From the IMG/VR virus record IMGVR_UViG_3300033571_003447, positions 1 through 30,135 of that record: 30,135 nucleotides of DNA. One strand, written 5' to 3'. How positions within the stretch are numbered: the first letter of the stretch is position 1; the number at the start of each line of letters is the position of its first letter. A model generated the notes under the pieces. That model saw only the letters and a program-made list of their open reading frames with translations, was not told the DNA's origin and did no database searches. Positions 1 to 7,522 of the stretch are shown in pieces. Position numbers and translations under genes: made by a program. The DNA comes from a virus.

Positions 1-1130
1 AAGTACGGGAAGTGCGTCATGGTGCTCTGGAAGGTCCCCAAAATAGTAGCAATACGTACTTTCTTGGCGAGAGAGTCCATTGTATCTTCTGCACGAACCA
101 CGCAAGTGCTCAGGTTACAGAATTGATACGGGCGCAAAATAATCTCAGAGCAAGGGTTGGTTCCCCACTCTTTGTCCAACATACGGCGTCCATTCTTACC
201 CGCCTGCTTCTCAGAAGCATAGCGATTGAAGATACCACGCTCACCAGAGTGTGATTCATAGATGTTTGACCACTCACGCATAAACTGACTAACAGACGGC
301 TTAACATCGTATACAGCAGAGTTATTAGCCAAAGCTCGTTGGCCATTACCTTCCCACCAGTTGCCTGCTTTGGCGTGAGCCATGCGGTCATCTGAGAGGT
401 CAGACAAACTGATCATTGCACTGCGGCGCACTCCACCAACAACGACAACTTCCCCGATCTTACAGAGAATGTCATGACACTCAAGGGTGTATAGTTTACG
501 CCCAGCAGCCCCTTTGAATTTAGAGACAACATACTTGAACAACTCGACGAGCGGCTCAGGCCCTGATGCCCGACCACCGAATGTCTTAAGCCGAGTTCCG
601 GCAGGCCGTACAGCAGATACGTCCCATTTCGGAATCTCTCCAGCGTATAGCAGTGCAATAACTTGGCGAAGAGCTTTTGCCCATCCCTCTTTGGAGTCTT
701 TGACAACGATAACTGTGCTGCTATCGTACAGTTTCTCAGGAATCTCAGGAAGTTTGTTAACATACTTTTGCTCCACGCTAAAGCCTACACCAGTGCCGCA
801 CAACAGGATGTACATCGCCTCATCAAAGGCTTTGGGATCATCAATAGGCAGATATGAACAGTTATAGCCAGCGATATTCTGTCGCTCAAGAGCCTCCCCT
901 GCGGTCATGATCGAGCGCATTGACGGCATAACTTCCAGATTAGTCACTGCATCTTGCAATTCGCTCCGCAATTCAGTAGTCAACTCATAGTTCATCTTCT
1001 CCTTCAGGTGCTTCTGCATGAAGTCAAAATATCGATTCACAGTTTCAGGCCAGTGTTCTCGACGTTGCTTGTCATCCAAGAAACGGGAATAACGGCTTTT
1101 TGAAATGTATGTTTGGTACGGTGTCATCAT
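1..1130 (-). CDS. Class II (adenosylcobalamin-dependent) ribonucleotide reductase, N-terminal part; runs off the left edge
   Basis: The leftward frame starting at 1130 stays open to the window edge and gives 376 residues. It reduces ribonucleotides to deoxyribonucleotides for phage DNA synthesis. Visible family motifs are NCS (Cys91), CGTGVGFSVE (111-120), RPAGTRL (175-181), VGGVRRSAMIS (231-241), and NPCSEI with Cys327 and Glu329, followed by FCNLS with Cys338. These match the Cys408-x-Glu410 and Cys419 active-site set of the monomeric Lactobacillus RTPR type. The C-terminal Cys pair lies outside the window. The start ATG at 1130 overlaps the stop of the DUF3310 gene (ATGA) and sits behind an AGAAGGA ribosome site. 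No NrdB-like partner is seen, consistent with class II. The protein would need host cobalamin. The assignment is from motifs only. Confidence 0.9.
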   Translation of the reverse strand, partial: MMTPYQTYISKSRYSRFLDDKQRREHWPETVNRYFDFMQKHLKEKMNYELTTELRSELQDAVTNLEVMPSMRSIMTAGEALERQNIAGYNCSYLPIDDPKAFDEAMYILLCGTGVGFSVEQKYVNKLPEIPEKLYDSSTVIVVKDSKEGWAKALRQVIALLYAGEIPKWDVSAVRPAGTRLKTFGGRASGPEPLVELFKYVVSKFKGAAGRKLYTLECHDILCKIGEVVVVGGVRRSAMISLSDLSDDRMAHAKAGNWWEGNGQRALANNSAVYDVKPSVSQFMREWSNIYESHSGERGIFNRYASEKQAGKNGRRMLDKEWGTNPCSEIILRPYQFCNLSTCVVRAEDTMDSLAKKVRIATILGTFQSTMTHFPY

Positions 1131-1384
1131 TTTCCTTCTTCTAGTTCAATCAGTTTTTGTAAATAATGGATGGCTTTTCGTAGATCATCCACTCCCCCTT
1201 TATCTTTCCAGCGGGACACGTATTTTACACAATTCCCTTCAAAATAGCCAAGGTTATTTGAATAAATATAGTCCCAAGGCTGTATTTCTTTGTCACGATA
1301 GTGACTACCTCCAACTTGGACTCCATTGGAGCCTTGCTCTTGAATACTTTTGATGTATTCAGCCAATGTTACTTCCTTGTCCAT
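1127..1384 (-). CDS. DUF3310 family protein
   Basis: This is an 85-residue protein with the DUF3310 signature: VGGSHYRDKEIQPWDYI, then EGNCVKYVSRWKDKGG, then a helix DLRKAIHYLQKLIE. The family is widespread in phages, usually sits among nucleotide-metabolism genes and is often labelled a nucleotide kinase-like (SaV) protein, but its activity is not firmly known. A longer frame reaches a TTG at 1405. I prefer the ATG at 1384 because GGAG lies seven bases upstream. The gene overlaps the end of the metallophosphoesterase gene by 26 bases and is coupled to the ribonucleotide reductase through ATGA, which supports a role around dNTP supply (inference). Confidence 0.85.
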   Translation of the reverse strand: MDKEVTLAEYIKSIQEQGSNGVQVGGSHYRDKEIQPWDYIYSNNLGYFEGNCVKYVSRWKDKGGVDDLRKAIHYLQKLIELEEGK

Positions 1385-2138
1385 ACTTTTTCTCCAGATA
1401 TTCAATACTCAGGAACATTTCATCAAAGTGGCCATCTTTGACCTCATTCATGACCAAAAGCCCCCGCCAGTGTCTGTTACTAAGCTGATCCATGTAGCTT
1501 TCATCGTGAAGATAATAACTGCCCACAACGATAGCAGTAATAGGCACTCCATCAGCCCTTTTACCATACGCCACGGCCTTACCTTGCTGATGTCCAGCAA
1601 TACATGACATATGTAGCTTGCTGATAATAGTTGCAGGAGATGCGGCAGGTCTTCCCATTGCGCCCACAGGCCAATAGTGATTGAAGCCAACACCATTGAT
1701 GAAAACAGGACGAAGGAACGGATGAACCTCCCAGTCTTTCTCATAGTTCAAGTCCTTTACTGAAATGAGACCCTCAAGTGTGGGATTGTTGTTTACCGCC
1801 CTGTCAATTCTATTTTCATGGTTTCCCAACGTCAACACCATATAAGGCTTGTAAACCTTTTCTTTGTTCTTACGCTGGCGGTATTGCAAGTCACGAAGTG
1901 GCTTTAGAAGCATCTGCATGGCTTTGTGAACAACCTCGACATCTTTCTTATAACGAAGGCCCTCAAAGTATTTGGAACCTTTGATGTCGTGGCTGCTAAG
2001 ACTAGGCATATCTGCGAAGTCTCCAATGTTGACAACAACATCAGGACGATATTCACAGATAGCCTCGCCTGCCCATGAGAGGTGATCCAAAGGAACACCC
2101 TCACGTACTTGACAATCAGGAATCACTAGGATTCTCAT
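1359..2138 (-). CDS. Calcineurin-like metallophosphoesterase
   Basis: A 259-residue protein with the ordered motifs of metal-dependent phosphoesterases: PDCQ (Asp8, Gln10; many relatives have His in place of Gln), NIGDFAD (Asp40), LGNHEN (Asn106, His107, Glu108), NHYW (His154) and AGHQQG (His183). The family hydrolyses phosphomono- or diesters using two metal ions. The substrate here is unknown; nucleic acid ends or nucleotides are possible given the position between MazG-like and ribonucleotide reductase genes. An extended frame begins at 2168, but the motif-proximal ATG at 2138 gives the usual short N-terminus (MRILVIPDC). It overlaps the preceding gene's end by 23 bases. Confidence 0.85.
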   Translation of the reverse strand: MRILVIPDCQVREGVPLDHLSWAGEAICEYRPDVVVNIGDFADMPSLSSHDIKGSKYFEGLRYKKDVEVVHKAMQMLLKPLRDLQYRQRKNKEKVYKPYMVLTLGNHENRIDRAVNNNPTLEGLISVKDLNYEKDWEVHPFLRPVFINGVGFNHYWPVGAMGRPAASPATIISKLHMSCIAGHQQGKAVAYGKRADGVPITAIVVGSYYLHDESYMDQLSNRHWRGLLVMNEVKDGHFDEMFLSIEYLEKKYGQGSNIG

Positions 2139-2475
2139 CGCTCTCAGGCTCCTCATCATTGAAATCAAAGTTACGCACAGGGATCAAGTCTTTATGGTGT
2201 TTCTTAAGAAGTTTCTCAAACGTTTCTCTATCCATCTCACGACCCGATGCCAATGAAGAATTTTCATCATTCATAGGCCATGCAAGATTATAATACACCT
2301 GATTACGTATCCTATAACCATATAGTGTCTCAAGGAAGGTTAAGAAACGTTCTACAACGTTGATCCATGTTTCTCCATCTTCGAATAAAAGCTCAAGTTT
2401 GTTTTGGATTTTTGGATAATGAGCTATAGGATCATTATTGTCCTCATAAATGAATGTATATTTATTGGTCGTCAT
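2116..2475 (-). CDS. Hypothetical protein, acidic C-terminus
   Basis: A 119-residue protein of no family I recognise. The start at 2475 is fixed by a perfect GGAGGT ribosome site five bases upstream; a longer frame to 2541 has no such signal. The sequence has an aromatic-rich middle (YRIRNQVYYNLAW), then a charged part, REMDRETFEKLLKKHHKDL, and ends in an acidic tail (NDEEPESDENPSD). Its start lies inside the end of the MazG-like gene and its end inside the metallophosphoesterase gene, so it belongs to the same translationally coupled nucleotide-metabolism cluster. No signal peptide, membrane segment or catalytic motif is seen. Confidence 0.75.
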   Translation of the reverse strand: MTTNKYTFIYEDNNDPIAHYPKIQNKLELLFEDGETWINVVERFLTFLETLYGYRIRNQVYYNLAWPMNDENSSLASGREMDRETFEKLLKKHHKDLIPVRNFDFNDEEPESDENPSDS

Positions 2476-2785
2476 TACTACCTCCAAATTGGTTACGTTG
2501 TTTACGGTCTTCAAGTTTGTCGATGTTAGCAACAGCCACATCTTCCAGCTTCAAATTAAACTGTTGAGCAATCATGGAGATAAACCAAAGACAGTCACCC
2601 AGTTCTTTTTTCATGTCTTCCTTCAGAATTGAATTATCTCTGAAGTGTGCATCTCGCAAGTATTTCGCCCACTTGCCTGCCACTTCGCCTGCCTCCGCTG
2701 CTAGGCCGGGGATAAGATACATCAATCCTTTAGCCGAGGACAATGCGTAAGTCTCTGCTCGATCTTGATATTCATTTAATTTCAT
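2462..2785 (-). CDS. MazG-like nucleotide pyrophosphohydrolase
   Basis: A 107-residue all-helical protein with the MazG metal-binding pattern: EAGE (Glu31, Glu34) in the first helix pair and ELGD (Glu61, Asp64) in the next, followed by the conserved WFISMIAQQF helix and a LEDVAVANIDKLEDRK segment. The family hydrolyses NTPs or dNTPs to the monophosphate and pyrophosphate. In phages it is thought to clean the nucleotide pool or blunt host alarmone signalling. The length suits single-domain phage MazG-like proteins. The 3' end overlaps the next gene by 14 bases and the 5' end overlaps thyX by 14 bases. Confidence 0.88.
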   Translation of the reverse strand: MKLNEYQDRAETYALSSAKGLMYLIPGLAAEAGEVAGKWAKYLRDAHFRDNSILKEDMKKELGDCLWFISMIAQQFNLKLEDVAVANIDKLEDRKQRNQFGGSNDDQ

Positions 2786-3419
2786 CCATGACCTCCTTCA
2801 CTGATGGGTACAATTCAAAGATGATATCACGACATTGATCAGCTACCTCACGATGTTCCTTCTGTGTTGCTTTATCACAACGAATCTGGATGTAATGAAG
2901 CCAGCTACGAAGAGTCCCGTTCATATACATCCTACTCATTGTCAAACCTTCAGGCAGCAAAGCCCTAGCAACCTCTTTGGCAATACCTTTGTCCAACGCC
3001 TGAGCATATAGACTACTGGCTTTACCGACCATCTCTGATTGTGCATCTTTCCAAAATTGATGCAATTCTCCGTTATCCGTAGATAAGCTGTTTTGTCGAT
3101 TCAACAAATCCTGTGTGCGACACTCACGAGAGGTAAAACCTTCAGCAACAGCATATCTCTGGCTAAACTCTTGGAAACTAAAACTACGATGTCTCAGAAT
3201 CTGACGAGCAATGTCTCTGGTAGTTTCAATCTCCATACAGACATTAACCATCTCAAACGGACTCCAATGCTTATTTTTAACCAAGTACTTGAGAAGTCTT
3301 GAAGCTGTCGCTTGACTGTGTTGATTGGACGGGTTGCTCACCCGAGCCATATACGCCACCATGTTCTCCCCCGTTGGCGTCCCCCACACTAGGCTCACCT
3401 TCGATAGACGCTGGATCAT
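2772..3419 (-). CDS. thyX: Flavin-dependent thymidylate synthase
   Basis: A 215-residue protein carrying the diagnostic RHRX7S motif (Arg76, His77, Arg78, Ser86) followed by QRY (87-89), an N-terminal VAYMARVSNP segment (21-30), and a C-terminal RSWLHYIQIR-type substrate-site stretch. ThyX makes dTMP from dUMP using FAD, NADPH and methylene-tetrahydrofolate. The ATG at 3419 is preceded by GGAAGG; a frame extension to 3437 lacks this. The gene sits in the nucleotide module with ribonucleotide reductase and MazG. Its first 143 bases are overlapped by the preceding small gene in another frame, which is unusually long for this genome. Confidence 0.95.
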   Translation of the reverse strand: MIQRLSKVSLVWGTPTGENMVAYMARVSNPSNQHSQATASRLLKYLVKNKHWSPFEMVNVCMEIETTRDIARQILRHRSFSFQEFSQRYAVAEGFTSRECRTQDLLNRQNSLSTDNGELHQFWKDAQSEMVGKASSLYAQALDKGIAKEVARALLPEGLTMSRMYMNGTLRSWLHYIQIRCDKATQKEHREVADQCRDIIFELYPSVKEVMDEIK

Positions 3420-3558
3420 ATTTCTTTCCTTCCTCAATTGCTTTTTGTAACAACAGTATTAAACCACAACGCATCAAATCATTCTGTTCTTGGGCGGTTA
3501 AATCAATATGATAATCAGCCGATCCATCAGGATTATCTTTAATCAGTGTTAGTTGCAT
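3277..3558 (-). CDS. Small hypothetical phage protein with long tail overlapping thyX
   Basis: A 93-residue protein. The first 45 residues look like a compact domain (MQLTLIKDNPDGSADYHIDL, then a helix with LMRCGLILLLQKAIEEGKK) of the kind seen as small conserved proteins in other phages. The rest is a low-complexity Gly/Ser/Glu tail that coincides exactly with the overlap onto thyX in a different frame. The start overlaps the end of the nuclease gene by 20 bases, which supports translation. The function is unknown. The tail may be an accidental extension after loss of an earlier stop codon. Confidence 0.65.
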   Translation of the reverse strand: MQLTLIKDNPDGSADYHIDLTAQEQNDLMRCGLILLLQKAIEEGKKYDPASIEGEPSVGDANGGEHGGVYGSGEQPVQSTQSSDSFKTSQVLG

Positions 3559-3889
3559 TTCTAAACTCCTTTATGAAATACTCTGCATCCACAATTGCTA
3601 GAGGCTTACAACCGTTTTGTTTGATGAAGACAACAGGTTCATGTGTCCCATGTGAGCAGGCTTGATTGTAGAAATCATAGACAGCTATACGAGCATAACT
3701 TTTGCACTCGATCTGCCACGGATAAATTCTACGAGCCGCTGGAGAGAGCATTACGTCCTCTCCGCCTGCACCCATTGAAGTAGACTTGATGTCGTCACCT
3801 TCAAGCTCCTTGGCTGCATTATCCAGCATCCTTGAAGCCACCCACTTTTGTAGGTTTCTACCCTTTGCTTTCGCTGATGATGTCTTCAC
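3539..3889 (-). CDS. Putative PDDEXK-fold nuclease
   Basis: A 116-residue basic protein. It begins with a helical MKTSSAKAKGRNLQKWVASR segment and then shows GEDV (Asp45), LSPAARRIYP, and IECKSY (Glu61, Lys63), a D-(x)n-E-x-K arrangement typical of small PDDEXK nucleases and Holliday-junction-resolvase-like phage proteins. The later PVVFIKQNGCKPLAIV strand fits the same fold. In a replication module such an enzyme could resolve branched phage DNA or degrade host DNA (inference). The start ATGA overlaps the stop of the metallopeptidase gene. The fold call rests on motif spacing only. Confidence 0.7.
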   Translation of the reverse strand: MKTSSAKAKGRNLQKWVASRMLDNAAKELEGDDIKSTSMGAGGEDVMLSPAARRIYPWQIECKSYARIAVYDFYNQACSHGTHEPVVFIKQNGCKPLAIVDAEYFIKEFRNATNTD

Positions 3890-4170
3890 TGTTTCGTTTT
3901 CTCGTACTGGTGTAACAAAGAGCCGAATGCATCGGTAAACTCTTCGTCGTGGTTAGTCTTACCCATCGTGAACAATATCGCATGAACCAACTCATGACAC
4001 AGCGTCTGATCTGTGATCTGCTTGTTCATTCCTGCTCGGATGAGAATCTCTTGCGATGCTGGATTACAGGTTCCAAAGTCAGCCAAGCCTTCAATGTACC
4101 TGATTGTCCAATCAAACCCGGCTAACTGGAAGGTTGTGACCAAACTTGCTGTGGGGTTCTTAGGAGCCAT
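3886..4170 (-). CDS. Small HExxH zinc metallopeptidase (SprT-like)
   Basis: A 94-residue protein with a clear zinc-peptidase helix, LCHELVHAI (HExxH), and a downstream HDEEF that could supply the third ligand. Strands with ILIRAGM precede the motif. This matches the compact SprT/ImmA-like peptidases found in some phages. The target is unknown; a DNA-protein crosslink protease or a host-factor protease are both possible. A GGAGG ribosome site lies five bases before the ATG. The gene lies between exonuclease and nuclease genes, overlapping the former by 49 bases and joined to the latter by ATGA, so it is co-expressed with replication enzymes. Confidence 0.78.
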   Translation of the reverse strand: MAPKNPTASLVTTFQLAGFDWTIRYIEGLADFGTCNPASQEILIRAGMNKQITDQTLCHELVHAILFTMGKTNHDEEFTDAFGSLLHQYEKTKQ

Positions 4171-4814
4171 AGAAGCCTCCCGTTCTCCAACACACGTTCC
4201 TCATCACCTTCATAAGCTTTAAGACACGCATCGTATAATTCCTTTTCAGTTTTGCAGTCTTGTAAGAGCTTCGCAGCCTTAACAGGCCCTACACCTTTCA
4301 AGCCCTGCACATTGTCAATTCTGTCACCAGTTAATATCTGGGTGTAAAAACTTACCAATCCGTCCCATTCAGATACCCAGTATTTCTCCCGCTTAACAAA
4401 GTTGTAGTGCCATCCTGTCAACTGATCTAAGTCTTTGTCAATGGAACAAATCCAGTAGTTATCCTTCTGTGCTTCAATGGCAATAGCATCATCGGCCTCC
4501 ATACCTTCAACCTTAATAGCCCCCAACCGTTCAAGATGATCTCTGATGGCTTGATAATGTTGGGGACGTTTTAAGTCTTTACGGTTTCCCTTGTAAGGCA
4601 CAGTCTTGGCCACTTCGTACCGAAAGTTGCCAGAGCCAGTAATGTAAGCTTTGTAGTCCTCGCATTGAAGATCATCGTAGACAATCTGAAACACTAGGTC
4701 TTTCACTCTGGCTAAGGCAAACTTCTCGTCCTCTGTCTCAGATGCAAACCCTACACGATAAGTGATAATGTCTGCATCCAAGAGAGCTACTTTAGGCAGT
4801 TCAGAGGGTGACAT
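4122..4814 (-). CDS. 5'-3' exonuclease (T7 gp6 / Pol I N-terminal type)
   Basis: A 230-residue member of the FEN/5'-nuclease family. Acidic metal ligands appear in order: LLDADI (Asp13, Asp15), EGMEADDA (Glu106, Asp108, Asp109), SIDKDLD (Asp126, Asp128) and TGDRIDN (Asp164, Asp167). These are followed by the helix-hairpin-helix GLKGVGPVKA (171-180) that binds the DNA. In T7-like phages this enzyme removes RNA primers and helps degrade host DNA. The family A polymerase in this window carries only the 3'-5' exonuclease, so this separate gene fits. The start overlaps the SSB gene's 3' end by 14 bases. Confidence 0.92.
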   Translation of the reverse strand: MSPSELPKVALLDADIITYRVGFASETEDEKFALARVKDLVFQIVYDDLQCEDYKAYITGSGNFRYEVAKTVPYKGNRKDLKRPQHYQAIRDHLERLGAIKVEGMEADDAIAIEAQKDNYWICSIDKDLDQLTGWHYNFVKREKYWVSEWDGLVSFYTQILTGDRIDNVQGLKGVGPVKAAKLLQDCKTEKELYDACLKAYEGDEERVLENGRLLWLLRTPQQVWSQPSS

Positions 4815-5217
4815 CTTCCTCTTCTTTGGCGTCAGGTACGTAGGTTTTCACCTCAGTAATGTATACCTTCTGGATCGAAGGAGCATTACCATGCTTTGCA
4901 GACAGCTTATGCTTGTATGCAGACACAATAGCGTTACACTTTGAACCGTTACCAAGCAGGTCGATAGGCACGATAGAGCCGTCAGAGGCTTCAGGGTTGA
5001 ACAAATACTTGCTCTTACCGACAATGAAGTTACCCATAGACTCTTTATACTTTACCTTGATGCCAAGGGCGGTCAACTTTGCCACATCGTCATCACTGAT
5101 GTTGCCAATGGTGCATTCATAGCGATCATTGGCTTCGTTGAAGGCTTTGTTAAACTCAGCCATCCACTTAGTCCAAAACAATTCACCAGAGATTTTGACG
5201 GGTTTCAAATCACTCAT
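4801..5217 (-). CDS. Single-stranded DNA-binding protein (T7 gp2.5-like), probable
   Basis: A 138-residue protein with a predicted beta-rich body (KVKYKESMGNFIVGKSKYLF, then NAIVSAYKH and VYITEVKTYV strands) and a short acidic tail, DAKEEEDVTL. The arrangement resembles the OB-fold plus acidic C-terminus of phage SSBs that recruit polymerase and helicase. Its place between DNA polymerase and 5'-3' exonuclease matches T7-like replication clusters. The start is set at the ATG at 5217, seven bases after AGGA; a TTG two codons upstream is less likely. I see no diagnostic active-site motif, so the call rests on overall pattern and context. Confidence 0.7.
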   Translation of the reverse strand: MSDLKPVKISGELFWTKWMAEFNKAFNEANDRYECTIGNISDDDVAKLTALGIKVKYKESMGNFIVGKSKYLFNPEASDGSIVPIDLLGNGSKCNAIVSAYKHKLSAKHGNAPSIQKVYITEVKTYVPDAKEEEDVTL

Positions 5218-5243
5218 TTTCAATTCCTTTGAAAGTTAAAATA

Positions 5244-5255
5244 CTGCTTTCGCAG
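5244..5255 (-). other. Short hairpin with GNRA-type loop between genes
   Basis: On the leftward transcript CTGC-GAAA-GCAG forms a four-base-pair stem with a GAAA tetraloop, followed by TATTTT. It lies between the stop at 5260 and the SSB start at 5217. It may be a weak terminator or RNA-processing site. The stem is short, so it may also be chance. Confidence 0.3.
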
Positions 5256-5259
5256 CGGG

Positions 5260-5430
5260 TTATTGTAGAGCTCCTTTGTTTTCGGAACCCTCCAAATCGA
5301 GATATTCTAATGCATAATACAAGATCGCAGCAACATCTTCTTTGAACAGTGTGTTGCTGTAGTACAACATAAACTCATCATCGTAGATGTCAATGATAAT
5401 TTTTTCTCTAGGTTCTTCAGTGCGTTTCAC
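5260..5430 (-). CDS. Small hypothetical protein (56 residues), GTG start
   Basis: This is a short leftward frame starting at a GTG inside the last codons of DNA polymerase (14-base overlap). AGGGG lies nine bases upstream. The product starts KRTEEPREKIIIDIYDDEF and continues with a helical, Tyr- and Leu-rich segment, ILYYALEYLDLEG. It fills the only gap between polymerase and SSB. A TAG lies just upstream in the same frame, so the GTG is the only standard start there. I do not recognise the family. The protein is acidic, with no membrane segment. Confidence 0.6.
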   Translation of the reverse strand: MKRTEEPREKIIIDIYDDEFMLYYSNTLFKEDVAAILYYALEYLDLEGSENKGALQ

Positions 5431-7129
5431 GCCAATTCGCCCCTATCTTGTATTCACCATCCAAGGGACAGCGAAGGTTGAAATGCTCTCCTGCTTCCAC
5501 GATAGACATTCTAGCAGCTTTTCCAGCCTCTTCAGAGATATCTTGAGGACATTCAAACTGAAATTCATCATGGACATTTGCAACTAATTTTACAGGCCAT
5601 TGATTAACCCTGATCTTATCATGGAAAAGAATCAAAGCCTTCTTCATAACAATTGCGCCAGCTCCTTGAAGTAGCGTATTGAGAGCGGCGTGCTCCGAGC
5701 GTACCCAAATCTTGCGACCATCCAACCCGGGGACATAACCCTTGTCCGCATACTTGGCAACAGTGTTACGTAGCGTCTGCAACGAGGGAGTTGAGGAAAG
5801 AAACTTGTTGATAAGCTTGGTTCCAGTAGATGCGTCACCACCAACGATGGAGCCGATCTTCGACGGCCCCGCACCGTAGAGGAAGGCATAAATAAACGTC
5901 TTCGCATCATCTCGAGTTGGTAACCCCGCAGCTTTTTGGTTGAGGGTATGAACATCTGTTCCATCCTTTGAGCTTCCTTCGCAGACTGTTTTGACATAGG
6001 TTTCATCCTTCATGTAATGAGCCAACATACGCAATTCAAGACCAGAGGCATCACAACCGACAAGAACATTACCGGAGTCAACAGTCCAACACTGACGGCA
6101 CTCAGGGCCATACAAGCTGCCTGAGTTGGGTATCTGAGCCATGTTAGGCTTGAAGTGTGTCATGCGTCCTGTAACTGCTCCGTTGGTGTTCACACGTCCG
6201 TGTACTCGTCCATCGTCTTTGACTTCATCAATCCATGATTCAATCTGAGCGATACGTTTTTGTACCAGCAGATACTCTGCAATCACCTTTGCTTCAGGGA
6301 TATCAACGGCCATTAACGTGGCTTCATCAACCATTGGTTGTCCAGTCTCTGTGAATTTCTTAGGTTTCCACCCAAGCTCCATCAACTTTTCTCCAATTTG
6401 CTTTCGAGAGCCGGGATTAAAGACAATAGTCTCATCCTTGAGTTGCTTTCCTGTTTTTTCTGAGAATCTTGAAACGGAATACGGAGGCCATCGTTGCTGC
6501 ATTTGCTCATTGATTTCTGCCAATCTTCCTTTGAGGTGAGTAAGAAGCATTGTTGCATGAGGAATGTCCAATTTAAAGCCGTTACGCTCTTGTTCATTGA
6601 TGATCATCGATACTCGGTGTTCCAAGTCGATGGACTCTTGAGAGAATTTATTCTTTGTCAACCCTTCTGAAACATGACGATATACGCTAACAAGAACATC
6701 CACGTCACGTATGCAGTAATACTCAAGCAAACCCATAATCGGAGCGTCAAAACACTCACCAGCATACTCTTGGCGTCTGTCATTCATCCACTCCCAAATC
6801 TTTGGATAGTCTACCTTGTTCGTGTTTAAACTCTTTCCGTAGCTTTCCAAGCTGTGTCCGTTCTCTCTCGTAGGCTCTAATAGACGCCCTGCTACCAGTG
6901 TGTCGAATATCTGATTCAAAGTAATCTTCGTTTTCCATAATCTGTTCAAGATCGGAAAATCGAACCCTACTCCGTTGTGAGCGATTATCTGTGTAGCCGA
7001 GCTTAGATAGTCTCTTAGGCCACTGTGATCTTTCCATACAAGGGTCTCCTGTGTGTCAATGTTCTTCGTCACGCACATCCAAATCTTGTCGTGAGCTAGA
7101 TTGGTTTCGATGTCCAGTGCAATTCTCAT
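5417..7129 (-). CDS. Family A DNA polymerase with 3'-5' exonuclease (T7-like)
   Basis: A 570-residue replicative polymerase. Exonuclease motifs: LDIETN (Asp6, Glu8), HNGVGFD (Asn52, Asp57) and YCIRD (Tyr138, Asp142). Polymerase motifs: GCDASGLELR (Asp360, motif A), RDDAKTFIYAFLYG (motif B; Lys410, Tyr414, Tyr418) and VHDEF (His520, Asp521, Glu522; motif C). Tyr414 aligns with E. coli Phe762 and T7 Tyr526, the Tyr type that accepts dideoxynucleotides and is common in lytic phages. It is shorter than T7 polymerase (704 residues). No 5' nuclease domain is present; that activity is encoded at 4122-4814. The start at 7129 lies within the end of a small coiled-coil gene. Confidence 0.96.
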   Translation of the reverse strand: MRIALDIETNLAHDKIWMCVTKNIDTQETLVWKDHSGLRDYLSSATQIIAHNGVGFDFPILNRLWKTKITLNQIFDTLVAGRLLEPTRENGHSLESYGKSLNTNKVDYPKIWEWMNDRRQEYAGECFDAPIMGLLEYYCIRDVDVLVSVYRHVSEGLTKNKFSQESIDLEHRVSMIINEQERNGFKLDIPHATMLLTHLKGRLAEINEQMQQRWPPYSVSRFSEKTGKQLKDETIVFNPGSRKQIGEKLMELGWKPKKFTETGQPMVDEATLMAVDIPEAKVIAEYLLVQKRIAQIESWIDEVKDDGRVHGRVNTNGAVTGRMTHFKPNMAQIPNSGSLYGPECRQCWTVDSGNVLVGCDASGLELRMLAHYMKDETYVKTVCEGSSKDGTDVHTLNQKAAGLPTRDDAKTFIYAFLYGAGPSKIGSIVGGDASTGTKLINKFLSSTPSLQTLRNTVAKYADKGYVPGLDGRKIWVRSEHAALNTLLQGAGAIVMKKALILFHDKIRVNQWPVKLVANVHDEFQFECPQDISEEAGKAARMSIVEAGEHFNLRCPLDGEYKIGANWRETH

Positions 7130-7247
7130 GCTCTTCTTTCAGTTTTTCATGTAAGTTGATTAACTCATGGTATCTGGATTGTAACTCATAATATTTGTCT
7201 TCCAACTCCATAACCCTTCCGATAAGTTGCTCTAGGCTGATAATCAT
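7056..7247 (-). CDS. Small coiled-coil protein upstream of DNA polymerase
   Basis: A 63-residue, strongly helical protein with heptad-like Leu/Tyr spacing across residues 5-42 (LEQLIGRVMELEDKYYELQ and on to HEKLKEEHEN) and a polar tail. It starts by an ATGA overlap with the 92-residue gene before it. It runs 74 bases into DNA polymerase in another frame, so its last 24 residues are constrained by the polymerase sequence. The function is unknown; oligomerisation through the coiled coil is likely. The case for expression rests on the tight start coupling and the coherent coiled-coil pattern. Confidence 0.6.
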   Translation of the reverse strand: MIISLEQLIGRVMELEDKYYELQSRYHELINLHEKLKEEHENCTGHRNQSSSRQDLDVRDEEH

Positions 7248-7522
7248 GTGTTGCGCTCCTTCAACTTTGCTTCAATGGCTTTTGCAAAATTAAAACATTT
7301 TTCAAATGTGTAAAAACCATTTTGTTCATCAAGAATCTTTGATACATCAACATCCGTCAGTCTCTGCCATTCGCGCTTAGGTGGCTCTGATTGTTCCAAT
7401 GCTTGTTTGATAGCGGTTATGGCTTGGTCATAACGGTCACATTGGGGTTCATCATCCAATGGTAAGTACGGAATAAATCCTTCCAACGCCTCCAACGCCA
7501 GTCTCAGTGCTTCATCTTTCAT
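7244..7522 (-). CDS. Small helical protein, tandem paralogue B
   Basis: A 92-residue protein related to the gene just upstream. Both start with a DE-LRLALEALE helix, continue with an AI-IKQAL helix, then a Trp and an LT motif, and end AIEAKLK-RNT. I have the impression that this layout recurs as small accessory proteins in environmental phage genomes, but I know no function for it. It begins at ATGA overlapping the paralogue's stop and ends by ATGA into the coiled-coil gene. The conserved ends and variable centre suggest a binding or decoy role with changeable specificity (inference). Confidence 0.75.
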   Translation of the reverse strand: MKDEALRLALEALEGFIPYLPLDDEPQCDRYDQAITAIKQALEQSEPPKREWQRLTDVDVSKILDEQNGFYTFEKCFNFAKAIEAKLKERNT

